Shown: piece after piece, positions 8,518-16,613 of the stretch | How positions within the stretch are numbered: position 1 is the stretch's first letter | How the letters are laid out: every line of letters begins with the position of its first letter | Source of the DNA: an uncultured bacterium | Lineage (GTDB): Bacteria > Cyanobacteriota > Vampirovibrionia > Gastranaerophilales > Gastranaerophilaceae | Direction of reading: 5' to 3' | Assembly (NCBI GenBank): GCA_905215335.1 | Contig: CAJMPQ010000005.1 | Location: 1-64,000 of the forward strand | Length of the DNA: 64,000 nucleotides | Notes under the pieces: model-generated | Seen by the model: only the letters and a program-made list of their open reading frames with translations | The model's database searches: none | Told to the model about the DNA's origin: nothing | Translations under genes and position numbers: made by a program

Positions 8518-9459
8518 CTATGACACAGGAACTTCTTTTAATGCTTCTACGTATTTTACAGCATAAACCGCACCTATAGCACCATCTGAAGCTGCAGTAA
8601 TAACTTGTCTTAATGGAGTTTTTCTTACATCACCAACAGCAAATACACCATCAATAGAAGTTTTCATTGTTTCATCAGTAATAATAAAACCAGCTTTATC
8701 TTGTTCAATTTGCCCATTAATATTGTCTACATTTGGAAGAATTCCAATGTATGGAAAAATTCCATTGACATGTAATTCAGAAATTTCACCAGATTTAACA
8801 TTCTTAATCTCAAGATAGCTAACTAAATCCTCACCTTTAATTTCCTCTACTACAGAATCCCAAACAAATTCTAACTTTTCATTTTTGAAAGCTCTGTCTT
8901 GTATAATTTTATCTGCACGAAGTTCATTTCTTCTATGAATTAAATAAACCTTAGACGCAAATTTTGTAAGATACATAGCTTCTTCAACAGCAGAATTTCC
9001 GCCACCTACAACCGCAACAACTTTATCTTTATAAAAAGCGGCGTCACAAACGGCACAATAACTTACACCTCTACCTACAAATTCTTCTTCGCCTGGAACT
9101 CCTAATTTCATAGGTTTAGCTCCAGTTGCAATAATAATAGATTTTGCTTTGAATTCAGCTTCTGAAGTTTCAACAACCTTTGGATTAGATACCAAATCGA
9201 TATGTTTAATTTCTTGCATTGGAAACTTCTCAACACCGAACATATCCGCATGCTCTTCAAATTTTTCCATCAACTCAAAACCACCAATCTTCGAAAAACC
9301 AGGGTAATTTTCTAATTCTAAATAATTTGAAGGCTGTCCACCTAACATACTAATATCAACAATCGCAGTTGAAGCTGCACCTCTTGCTGCATATAAAGCC
9401 GCAGCAAAACCCGCTGGACCGCCACCTAATATTACTGTATCAAATTCATAAGTTTGCAT
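8518..9459 (-). CDS. trxB: Thioredoxin reductase
   Basis: 313 residues, the usual length. The FAD-binding GGGPAGFAAA lies at 12-21, the redox-active pair is Cys135/Cys138 in CAVC, and the NADPH-binding GGGNSAVEEA lies near 152-161. A C-terminal GDV motif (FAVGDVR near 275) contacts FAD. The enzyme reduces thioredoxin with NADPH in the cytoplasm. A GAGGAT ribosome-binding site precedes the ATG. It is the last gene of a minus-strand unit with pgi and an exported protein, twelve bases downstream of the latter. No thioredoxin gene is in the window. Confidence 0.96.
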   Translation of the reverse strand: MQTYEFDTVILGGGPAGFAAALYAARGAASTAIVDISMLGGQPSNYLELENYPGFSKIGGFELMEKFEEHADMFGVEKFPMQEIKHIDLVSNPKVVETSEAEFKAKSIIIATGAKPMKLGVPGEEEFVGRGVSYCAVCDAAFYKDKVVAVVGGGNSAVEEAMYLTKFASKVYLIHRRNELRADKIIQDRAFKNEKLEFVWDSVVEEIKGEDLVSYLEIKNVKSGEISELHVNGIFPYIGILPNVDNINGQIEQDKAGFIITDETMKTSIDGVFAVGDVRKTPLRQVITAASDGAIGAVYAVKYVEALKEVPVS

Positions 9460-9471
9460 AATTCAATATCC

Positions 9472-9990
9472 TCAATTTTCTATTACACTCTGTCCTGCTA
9501 TTTTTTCACCTTTCAATGAATATTTTGCAGTTTCTGTTTTGATAATTTTACCATTAACACCAGAATAAGTATCTAATCGTAAATAATCTACTCCGGTAAA
9601 AGAATCTCCGCTTAACTTAATCTTTACTGTATCAGTCAAAAGCTTATCATCATATTTTCCACTCTTCCTAAATACAATTTCCGAATTATTAACACTATCG
9701 ATTACTATATCAGCTTTAGCTCCGTTAAACGGATTACTTAATGTTATGACGTCATTTGTCCTTGTCAAGTTCCATAAATCTAAACTTTTTTCTTTAAATG
9801 CTAATGGAGCATCTGTATCAATAAGTGATGCTACCACCCTCCATGTGCCATAAAATGACGTTGGAATCTCTTCTACATATCCATTCAACACCAATGTCCC
9901 TTTAGTATCTGCAAATGATTGAGAAATACCTATAAAAGACAAAGACAATGTAATTAATAATAGATATATAATTTTATTTTTAACCATCAT
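9472..9990 (-). CDS. Exported protein of unknown function
   Basis: 172 residues with a clear Sec signal peptide (positively charged start, hydrophobic core about 7-22, likely cleavage after SFA near residue 27). The mature part is predicted beta-rich: WRVVASLIDTDAPLAF, then GAKADIVIDS, then KIKLSGDSFTG. It contains no motif I know. It sits between pgi (9 bases upstream) and trxB (12 bases downstream), so it is almost certainly co-transcribed. The clear ribosome-binding site is missing, fitting coupling to pgi. Two consecutive ATG codons are possible starts. Confidence 0.8.
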   Translation of the reverse strand: MMVKNKIIYLLLITLSLSFIGISQSFADTKGTLVLNGYVEEIPTSFYGTWRVVASLIDTDAPLAFKEKSLDLWNLTRTNDVITLSNPFNGAKADIVIDSVNNSEIVFRKSGKYDDKLLTDTVKIKLSGDSFTGVDYLRLDTYSGVNGKIIKTETAKYSLKGEKIAGQSVIEN

Positions 9991-9999
9991 ATTGTAATT

Positions 10000-11391
10000 T
10001 TATTGAAAAACAGACATTTTAGACTGAAGAGTTCTAGCAGAATCTTCATATCCTGCTCTACCCATTAATGCATAAGTATAATTTTTAGCTTGTTCAACAC
10101 CCGGTTGATTAAAAGCATCAATGTTATATAAAGCACCTGCTATAGCAGTTTGAACTTGCAACATATACAATAATTGTGCAATATTATAACCATCTACTTT
10201 AGGTAAAATAATTGTAACAGTTGGTCTTGCATAATCAGACAAGGAAACTTTTGTAGAATCAGCTTCAGCATTTAATAAATCATTTATAGTTTTTCCACCT
10301 AAATACCCAATACCTGTATATTCAAAAATTTTAGGGATTTCTAAAGTTGTATCAAAATTTTCAACTCTTATGAAATTAATAATTTTATCATTGGGTCCTT
10401 CATTATACAACTGAATTTGCGAATGTTGATCTGTAACCCCTAAAGCTTTAATAGGAGTCTGACCAATATGAACATGATTACCTTGTAAATCTTGATCTTT
10501 ACCTAAAGACTCTGCCCATAATTGCGCATACCAATCAGAAACATATCTCAATCTTGAAGAATAAGGCATCATAACAGACAAATGCTTACCTTTTTTAGTA
10601 TCCATCAAATACTGAATTAAAGCATTTTGAGCAGCTATATTCTCATTAATATCAGTATTCTTTAGTGCCAAATCCATATCTTTGATACCGTTAGTAATTT
10701 CATCAATATCAATACCAACTAAGGCAAATGGCAAAAGACCTACGGCTGAAAATACAGAAAATCTACCACCAACATCATTTGGAATTACAAAAGTCTTATA
10801 CCCTTCTTGTTCAGATATTTGACGTAAAATCCCTGTTTTTTTATCGGTTGTCGCAACAATATTCTTTCTATAATCATCGCCTAATTCTTTTTCTAATCGA
10901 TCTTTAACAACCATAAATTGAGACATTGTCTCTGCAGTTGAACCTGATTTAGTAATAACATTAACTAAAGTCTTTTTAAGATCCAATATATCCAACAAAC
11001 CATTCATAGAATCAGGATCAATATTATCTAAAAAGAAAATTCTAGGAGCACCATTTCTTTGTTCTGGGGTAAGTAAATTCCAATAGGGTTTTAATAACGC
11101 CTCTGTTACAGCTAAACCACCTAAAGCTGAACCGCCAATACCTAAAACTAAAATATTATCAAATCTATTTTTTACTAATGCGGCATATTCTTTAACATAC
11201 CAAACAGTTTCCTCACTGTAACCAAGATTCATCCATTGTAACCATTGACCCGGCTTATCTTTTCTTTTATTCAAGTCAGCAATAATCTGAGCAATTTGAT
11301 CTTTATAAGCTGCAAATTCTTCAGAAATATTTAACCCATTTTCAGAACCCACAACTAATGCATCCGCATTTCTATAATCAAATTTAATCAT
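10000..11391 (-). CDS. pgi: Glucose-6-phosphate isomerase
   Basis: 463 residues, close to the short bacterial form. It shows LGIGGSALGG near residue 83, the phosphate-binding TKSGSTAET near 148, and the region FSVFSAVGLLPFALVG near 205-220. LWAESLGKD near 290 and a conserved Lys in the C-terminal third complete the active site. It interconverts glucose-6-P and fructose-6-P in glycolysis, in the cytoplasm. It is the first gene of the pgi-exported protein-trxB unit. AAGAAAGGGG lies about 13 bases before the ATG, rather far for a ribosome-binding site. It also supplies fructose-6-P for the phosphomannose isomerase in this window. Confidence 0.96.
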   Translation of the reverse strand: MIKFDYRNADALVVGSENGLNISEEFAAYKDQIAQIIADLNKRKDKPGQWLQWMNLGYSEETVWYVKEYAALVKNRFDNILVLGIGGSALGGLAVTEALLKPYWNLLTPEQRNGAPRIFFLDNIDPDSMNGLLDILDLKKTLVNVITKSGSTAETMSQFMVVKDRLEKELGDDYRKNIVATTDKKTGILRQISEQEGYKTFVIPNDVGGRFSVFSAVGLLPFALVGIDIDEITNGIKDMDLALKNTDINENIAAQNALIQYLMDTKKGKHLSVMMPYSSRLRYVSDWYAQLWAESLGKDQDLQGNHVHIGQTPIKALGVTDQHSQIQLYNEGPNDKIINFIRVENFDTTLEIPKIFEYTGIGYLGGKTINDLLNAEADSTKVSLSDYARPTVTIILPKVDGYNIAQLLYMLQVQTAIAGALYNIDAFNQPGVEQAKNYTYALMGRAGYEDSARTLQSKMSVFQ

Positions 11392-11512
11392 CGCTAAACA
11401 AATACCCCTTTCTTATTTAAACATCTCCTAGAACAATTGTATCTAGTCAAAATTAAAACTCAAGAAAAAAGGGGTATCGGTTTAATAATTATTTACTTGT
11501 TATTTAAGAATA

Positions 11513-13615
11513 TTAACCATTTTGATTAAATTTAAATGTTCTATCAATATTCTTACTCATTACACTTTTTAATGAATCATATTCTGTTTGTAATGCTGAA
11601 TGTTCAGTATCTAAATTTTTCAATTGCATATCATATAAACTATCTTTAGCATCAATATCTTTCATAGCTCTGTTGTATTCAGCTTCAGCTTTTGTAGATG
11701 CTTCTGATGAAGTTTCTTCAGTTATTGCACTACAAGTTTTATAATCTAAAGATTTCCAATTGAAAGATTTATCAACTTGTTCCATATGAACTAGACCGTT
11801 TTCTAATGCAAATTCAATCCATTCAGAAGATGAAGCTAAACCATTTTCTAAAACTTTGTATCCTTGTTTCATTCTATTGAACAAATTAGTATACCATTGA
11901 GCTTTAGCATCTGCGTTGCCAGTATTTGATTTATCATTTTCATCAATCCAAGCATATTCAGGTTCACCAGTATTAGCTATCATATTTTCAATAACAAATT
12001 GTTTTACAACAGTAAGGTATGAATCAGATATAGTTAAACCGCCTGTTACTAATGGATTTCCAGCAGTATCTGTAATTGAACCATTCATCAATTTCAAAAC
12101 GAAATCAACATCTTGCAATTGTCGACCTGTAACTTTACCATCTCTAAGCAATTGATTAACAATATCAAACGAATCATTTGTTGCAGCAGTATTTTCTCCG
12201 AAAATGTATTCTAAATATGCAGTTTTTGCAGACTCATATGTATTAATAACAGCTTGCAATTCTGGAGGTACAGTTACTTTTCCACTAACACTAGCTTCAT
12301 TATTAGCTAATGCTTGAGCAAAATTTGCATAATTGAAATTTTCATCACTCAATAAAAAGTTGTAAATACTTTTAACTACTGAATTAATAACATCAGTTAA
12401 TTGTGTAGAATCAGTATATAACGTAGAAGATTTTAATACTATATCACCATTAGAATCTCTAGATGCTGAATAAGTTTCTGAATTACAGTAAGTTCTTGTA
12501 CCGCCAACGTCAGAGTATTGATCACATACCAATTTATTCAAAACTTCATCCAAAGTTTTACCAGACCAATCATAAACTGAACCATCAGAATTTTTGAAAT
12601 TATATTCTGGATCATCAACATCAACAACAGGAGGTACTGTTACATTAACAACTTTACCACTTGAGTCAACTTCAATTTGAACTTCACCATCAACGGTGTA
12701 AGTTTTATTACCTGTTGAAGCATCATCCTTAGATAAATAGAAACCTGCATCATTAGTTACTTTTACCCCAGTTCTATTCATAGTAATTCCACCAGGACCA
12801 GTAACTTGGTAAGTTTCTTTTGAAAATGCATCCAATTCTTTTTTTACAGCTTCATATGCTTCATCTGTTATAAATCCGCAATTTTTCAAATATTCAATAC
12901 TATATGTATTATTAGGATTCATAAAAGCATTTTTAAAATAATCCATCATACCGCCCAAATCACCAGGCATACCATCTAATTTAATATCTCCGCCGTTCAC
13001 AATTAAGTCTGGAGTATTTGATGTAGATTTAAAAAATTCTGATAAAGTTGGACGACAAGCAGCATTCAATTCAGAAGAAGCATCTGAATAAGCATTATAA
13101 AGTTTCTCATAATCTTCTACTTCAATAGAATTTTCATAACTGCCATATGCTTCATACCATTCTTTCAAAGTTCCAGCTTCAATAGTTTTAAATGGTGCTG
13201 GATAATCAGGATTTTCAATATTTCCTAATTTATCGAAGTATGTAGTTGTATATTCTAAACCATGTTTTTTCAAATAAGCATTCAAATTACCATTTGCTGA
13301 TTCAAAAATATCAGCTTCAGATTCTGATACCAATAATTGACCTGCAGAATTAACTAGTCCATATTGATTGTTATATGAACTATATGCCATTAATGAATTA
13401 TATGTTAATAATTGAGATTGATAAGTACCATCTGAAGTGTAATTTCCAAACATCAAATTAGCTTCATTTAAAGCATTGATATAGTTATCACTAGCTTGAG
13501 CACTTTGAGTAGCCAAACGCATTTTTGCATTATTGATTGTTTGAGATCTTAACTCATTATCTGCTAAACGTGCAGTAATTAATAATAACTTTGCTTGAGA
13601 TCCACTTAGACCCAT
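11513..13615 (-). CDS. Large protein with flagellin-like helical termini (function unknown)
   Basis: 700 residues without a signal peptide. The first ~65 residues (starting MGLSGSQAKLLLITARLAD) form an amphipathic, heptad-spaced helix rich in Gln, Asn and Ala. The last ~75 residues form a second coiled-coil helix ending near KNIDRTFKFNQNG. Between them is a large acidic region rich in Ser, Thr, Asn and Tyr, with beta-like stretches (about 250-360). Paired terminal helices around a variable middle is the layout of flagellins, hook-associated proteins and type III tip proteins; I infer a secreted or surface filament protein. No flagellar gene is nearby. AAAGGA lies about 11 bases before the ATG. 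Confidence 0.75.
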   Translation of the reverse strand: MGLSGSQAKLLLITARLADNELRSQTINNAKMRLATQSAQASDNYINALNEANLMFGNYTSDGTYQSQLLTYNSLMAYSSYNNQYGLVNSAGQLLVSESEADIFESANGNLNAYLKKHGLEYTTTYFDKLGNIENPDYPAPFKTIEAGTLKEWYEAYGSYENSIEVEDYEKLYNAYSDASSELNAACRPTLSEFFKSTSNTPDLIVNGGDIKLDGMPGDLGGMMDYFKNAFMNPNNTYSIEYLKNCGFITDEAYEAVKKELDAFSKETYQVTGPGGITMNRTGVKVTNDAGFYLSKDDASTGNKTYTVDGEVQIEVDSSGKVVNVTVPPVVDVDDPEYNFKNSDGSVYDWSGKTLDEVLNKLVCDQYSDVGGTRTYCNSETYSASRDSNGDIVLKSSTLYTDSTQLTDVINSVVKSIYNFLLSDENFNYANFAQALANNEASVSGKVTVPPELQAVINTYESAKTAYLEYIFGENTAATNDSFDIVNQLLRDGKVTGRQLQDVDFVLKLMNGSITDTAGNPLVTGGLTISDSYLTVVKQFVIENMIANTGEPEYAWIDENDKSNTGNADAKAQWYTNLFNRMKQGYKVLENGLASSSEWIEFALENGLVHMEQVDKSFNWKSLDYKTCSAITEETSSEASTKAEAEYNRAMKDIDAKDSLYDMQLKNLDTEHSALQTEYDSLKSVMSKNIDRTFKFNQNG

Positions 13616-13741
13616 TGTAACATCAATCCTTTCATTTCCTTTGAAGTTCTATTATTATATTAGTCGGCATAAATCACGCTAACTTTAAGATTTAAGAGAA
13701 TTTATTAAGATTTTGTTACAAAAATTTTCAACATAAAAAAA

Positions 13742-13763
13742 GAGTAGAAAAGATTTTCTACTC
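13742..13763 (-). terminator. Intrinsic terminator of the Ser/Gly/Cys-rich gene
   Basis: A nine-pair stem GAGTAGAAA/TTTCTACTC with a four-base loop. On the minus strand it is followed by seven T. It separates the small gene from the 700-residue gene, so the two are transcribed separately. Confidence 0.75.
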
Positions 13764-13801
13764 CTTAATATCATCCATCAATTATTATAAAATTTTTATT
13801 A

Positions 13802-14176
13802 TTAACATACAGAAGCAAATGATCCTGATGAAGATGAACATGATGAGAAGGAAGCACCACCAGAATAAGAACCTCCACCAAAATCAGCTGAACCTGAAGA
13901 GAATCCACAGTCGCCTAAAACCGCAACAGCTGATGAAAATGAACTCATAAATCCAAAATCAGATGTTGAATCTGCAAAATCAGAATACATTGCGTAATTT
14001 ACAGCTACTGGAGATGAAGATACATAAGAATCATATTCTCCCATTGTTAATAAACTCTTAGCATCACTTGGATTCATTGCTAAAATTCCAGAATTTTCAA
14101 CAGGATGATTTTTAACATTTGAGCTCTTATTTGTAGTTGAAGCTTTTGATGCTTTTGAATTAAATAATAGAATCAT
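13802..14176 (-). CDS. Small Ser/Gly-rich protein with C-terminal cysteines
   Basis: 124 residues. The first ~45 are polar and Lys/Asn/Ser-rich. The rest is a low-complexity run of Ser, Gly, Phe, Ala and Asp, including FGGGSYSGGASF. Three Cys are present: one in GDCGF, one in SSCSS, and one as the very last residue. There is no hydrophobic signal peptide. An excellent GGAG ribosome-binding site precedes the ATG and a terminator follows, so this is a real, probably well-expressed, single-gene unit. The composition recalls precursors of modified peptides or structural surface proteins, but no maturation enzyme is adjacent. I do not recognise it. Confidence 0.7.
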   Translation of the reverse strand: MILLFNSKASKASTTNKSSNVKNHPVENSGILAMNPSDAKSLLTMGEYDSYVSSSPVAVNYAMYSDFADSTSDFGFMSSFSSAVAVLGDCGFSSGSADFGGGSYSGGASFSSCSSSSGSFASVC

Positions 14177-14312
14177 TTGTATCTCCTAATATCTCATATT
14201 CTCTACACTTATATAAAGATTTTAAAAATTTCTCAATTTCAGCATGGTGTCATTTCGTTACAATTCGTAATAATAATTTAAAACTTTTGACTTATACATC
14301 TAAACCAATAGG

Positions 14313-14342
14313 TTGATGTACTTTTATTTAAGAGGTTATAGT
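14313..14342 (+). promoter_or_regulatory. Candidate sigma-70-type promoter for the exported anchor protein
   Basis: TTGATG at 14313-14318 and TATAGT at 14337-14342 are separated by 18 bases, about 30 bases before the TTG start at 14373. Each box matches the consensus at four or five of six positions. Confidence 0.45.
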
Positions 14343-14372
14343 ATAGATATGTAGATTAGGGAGGGATGAGAA

Positions 14373-15014
14373 TTGAAAAAGTTATTCTTAATATTCGGAT
14401 TCTTAATTACATTTATGTTTACTAATTCGACAGTAAAAGCTAATCAACTACATACAATAACATTAGAAAAAAATACAACAGGATATAATGTAATTTTGGA
14501 ATCTGATAAAATCGCCAAAGTAACAAAAAAAGCTCCATCTGAAAATGAATTGGTGCTTGAAATTCAAGGCATTACATCTTCAGATACAGTAAATGCACTA
14601 TACAAAGGAACTAATAATATTGATAGTTTAGTTGTTGAAAATACAGCACCAAATAAAATTAAGATTTATATTACTGCTGAAAACATCAAAAACTCATCAA
14701 TTATTATGGAACCGGCGAATGGAGAAAGTGCTATTGTTGGCGAATCAATACCTTTAGATAAAGTTCTTTGGGTTTCATTTGTTCTTGCGTTGTTTGCAAT
14801 TATTTTTAAAGTTTCAAAGAAAGTATCTGAAGAAGATAACAAAATACTTATTCGTAAAGACATAAAAGATAGAGAAATAGAACTATATAGAAAATATAGA
14901 CAAGAAATTGACACTAATACAAGTATAAATTCAAATAAAGATTTAAGAATGAGAAAAATGATGAAAAAAATCGACAGAAAAATAGATGAAAGATTAACTT
15001 CACCTATTAAATAA
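14373..15014 (+). CDS. Exported membrane-anchored protein, AMIN-like
   Basis: 213 residues with a TTG start; GGAGGG at 14360-14365 gives seven-base spacing and decides the start. A signal peptide (about 1-23) is followed by a beta-rich domain (about 25-115). The spacing TITLEKN..GYNVIL..., LVLEIQG and SLVVEN...IKIYI recalls the AMIN domains of cell-wall and secretin proteins. A single transmembrane helix lies at about 128-146, and a highly charged coiled-coil tail at 147-213 would face the cytoplasm. The gene is alone between a candidate promoter and a terminator. The AMIN resemblance is tentative. Confidence 0.7.
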   Translation: MKKLFLIFGFLITFMFTNSTVKANQLHTITLEKNTTGYNVILESDKIAKVTKKAPSENELVLEIQGITSSDTVNALYKGTNNIDSLVVENTAPNKIKIYITAENIKNSSIIMEPANGESAIVGESIPLDKVLWVSFVLALFAIIFKVSKKVSEEDNKILIRKDIKDREIELYRKYRQEIDTNTSINSNKDLRMRKMMKKIDRKIDERLTSPIK

Positions 15015-15065
15015 AAGATTTTAAACCTCGAAAACTTAAATATATCCCTAAAACATTTTATGAAT

Positions 15066-15092
15066 AGCAAGTTGAGAAACTTGCTTTTTTAT
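15066..15092 (+). terminator. Intrinsic terminator of the AMIN-like gene
   Basis: An eight-pair stem AGCAAGTT/AACTTGCT with a GAGA loop, followed by a run of six or more T on the + strand. Confidence 0.8.
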
Positions 15093-15119
15093 TTTTATAT
15101 ATTCATGAAAACAAATATA

Positions 15120-16250
15120 TTAAACTTTAGCTTCAAAATAATGATTAATAACGTGCTCAATAGTTTCAGCAGCATTACCTGTACCATAAGGATTTTGAGC
15201 CTTAAGTCTTGATTCCGGACGAGATTTAGTTAAAATTTCAGAACTTAAAGATACAATCTTTTGATATTCAGCACCAACAAGAACTGATACCCCAGCATCA
15301 ATACCTTCTTGGCGTTCGGTTTCATATCTCATTACAAGAGTCGGACAACCAAAAGATGGTGCTTCTTCTTGAATTCCACCTGAATCTGTCAAAATAAGTT
15401 TTGCATTTTTCATTAAATAAACTAAATATGGATAATCTAACGGTTTTAATAAATATATATTAGAATACTTTTCTAATCGTGAATATATTTTATCTTTAAC
15501 GTTAGGATTTGGATGGACAGGAATAACAAAATGATGATCTTTAAAATTATTAGCTAAAAATTCAATAGCATCAATTATTCTGTCAATTCTTTCTCCATGA
15601 TTTTCACGTCTATGCGCAGTTATTAAAACTACTTTATCATCGATTGGAATATTTTGAGATTCATAAAACTCTTTAGCCATTTCCATTGTTTTATCAGACA
15701 AACAAAACAAAGCATCAATAACAGTATTACCTGTTACATGAATCTTATTATCTGAAATATCCTCTTTCAATAAAGCACGCTTATTCTTCTCTGTTGGAGC
15801 AAAGTGCAACTCCGCAACACGAGAGGTCATTTGTCGCATTACCTCTTCAGGGAATGGTTCATATATATCATATGATCTTAATCCCGCTTCTACATGGAAA
15901 ACTGGAATTTTACTGTAAAAACTAGCCAAAGTTCCACATAAAACAGTCATAGTATCACCTTGAACTATGGTTGCATCAATATTATTATCTTTAAACACTT
16001 TATCCAAAGATGTTAAAATTCTAGCTTGAACCTCTAACAAAGATTGATTTGGACGCATACAATCCAAATTGATATCAGCCTTAAGGTTGAAATAACTCAA
16101 TGTTTGATTAGACAATTCTTTTTGTTGCTCTGTATTACATAAAATTACTCGATATCTATCAGGATACTTTTTTAACTCCAAAATAACAGGCGCTAATTTT
16201 ATAACCTCTGGTCGAGTTCCAAAAACAAATAAAACATTCTTCTTATTCAT
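15120..16250 (-). CDS. wecB: UDP-N-acetylglucosamine 2-epimerase (non-hydrolysing)
   Basis: 376 residues from the ATG at 16250. A longer TTG-started reading from 16286 lacks a ribosome-binding site and places the conserved VLFVFGTRPE too far in. Other family signatures are HVEAGLRS near 104, ITAHRREN near 212, and SGGIQEEA near 295. The enzyme converts UDP-GlcNAc to UDP-ManNAc for surface polysaccharides such as enterobacterial common antigen, capsule or wall polymers. It stands alone, away from the polysaccharide cluster at the left end, but probably supplies it. Only a weak AAAGG lies before the chosen ATG. Confidence 0.94.
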   Translation of the reverse strand: MNKKNVLFVFGTRPEVIKLAPVILELKKYPDRYRVILCNTEQQKELSNQTLSYFNLKADINLDCMRPNQSLLEVQARILTSLDKVFKDNNIDATIVQGDTMTVLCGTLASFYSKIPVFHVEAGLRSYDIYEPFPEEVMRQMTSRVAELHFAPTEKNKRALLKEDISDNKIHVTGNTVIDALFCLSDKTMEMAKEFYESQNIPIDDKVVLITAHRRENHGERIDRIIDAIEFLANNFKDHHFVIPVHPNPNVKDKIYSRLEKYSNIYLLKPLDYPYLVYLMKNAKLILTDSGGIQEEAPSFGCPTLVMRYETERQEGIDAGVSVLVGAEYQKIVSLSSEILTKSRPESRLKAQNPYGTGNAAETIEHVINHYFEAKV

Positions 16251-16373
16251 AGCCTTTAGTTTAGTATAAAAATTTAAGTTTTGCAATTAAATTAATCAAT
16301 TTATAAAATTATTCACTCGGCTAATATAAAAATTCTTACATTATTTATAATATGCACAGGAGGAGAAAATGTA

Positions 16374-16604
16374 ATGTTAGATTTATTTATACTAGACAAT
16401 TGCCCATATTGCCAAAAAGTTATGAATCACCTAAAAACAAAAAATATTAAATATCACAAATTCGACACATCAAACAATGACAATGTACTTCGTTTACTTT
16501 CAATTGGGGGAAAGGATCAAGTCCCTTTCCTATACAACGAAGATACTAACGATAAAATTTATGAATCAGACCAAATTATCGAATACATTAACAACATAGA
16601 ATAG
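16374..16604 (+). CDS. Glutaredoxin-like thiol-disulfide protein
   Basis: 76 residues, a typical glutaredoxin length. The active site CPYC is at Cys10/Cys13. The cis-Pro loop QVPFLY near residue 50 and the C-terminal SDQIIEYI helix are in place. It should reduce disulfides or carry an iron-sulfur cluster in the cytoplasm. A strong GGAGGAG ribosome-binding site precedes the ATG. The next gene starts nine bases later, so the two are co-transcribed; the partner is a degenerate hybrid-cluster-protein homologue, suggesting a shared redox role. Confidence 0.92.
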   Translation: MLDLFILDNCPYCQKVMNHLKTKNIKYHKFDTSNNDNVLRLLSIGGKDQVPFLYNEDTNDKIYESDQIIEYINNIE

Positions 16605-16613
16605 GACTAAGTT

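Noticed and set aside
11401..11477. ATACCCCTTTCTT and AAGAAAAAAGGGGTAT inverted repeat between pgi and the 700-residue gene
   Set aside because: Arms are imperfect (two extra A) with a 50-base spacer and no T run; it may be chance in AT-rich DNA.
16251..16286. TTG start that would add 12 residues to WecB
   Set aside because: No ribosome-binding site, and the conserved start of the epimerase fits the ATG at 16250.
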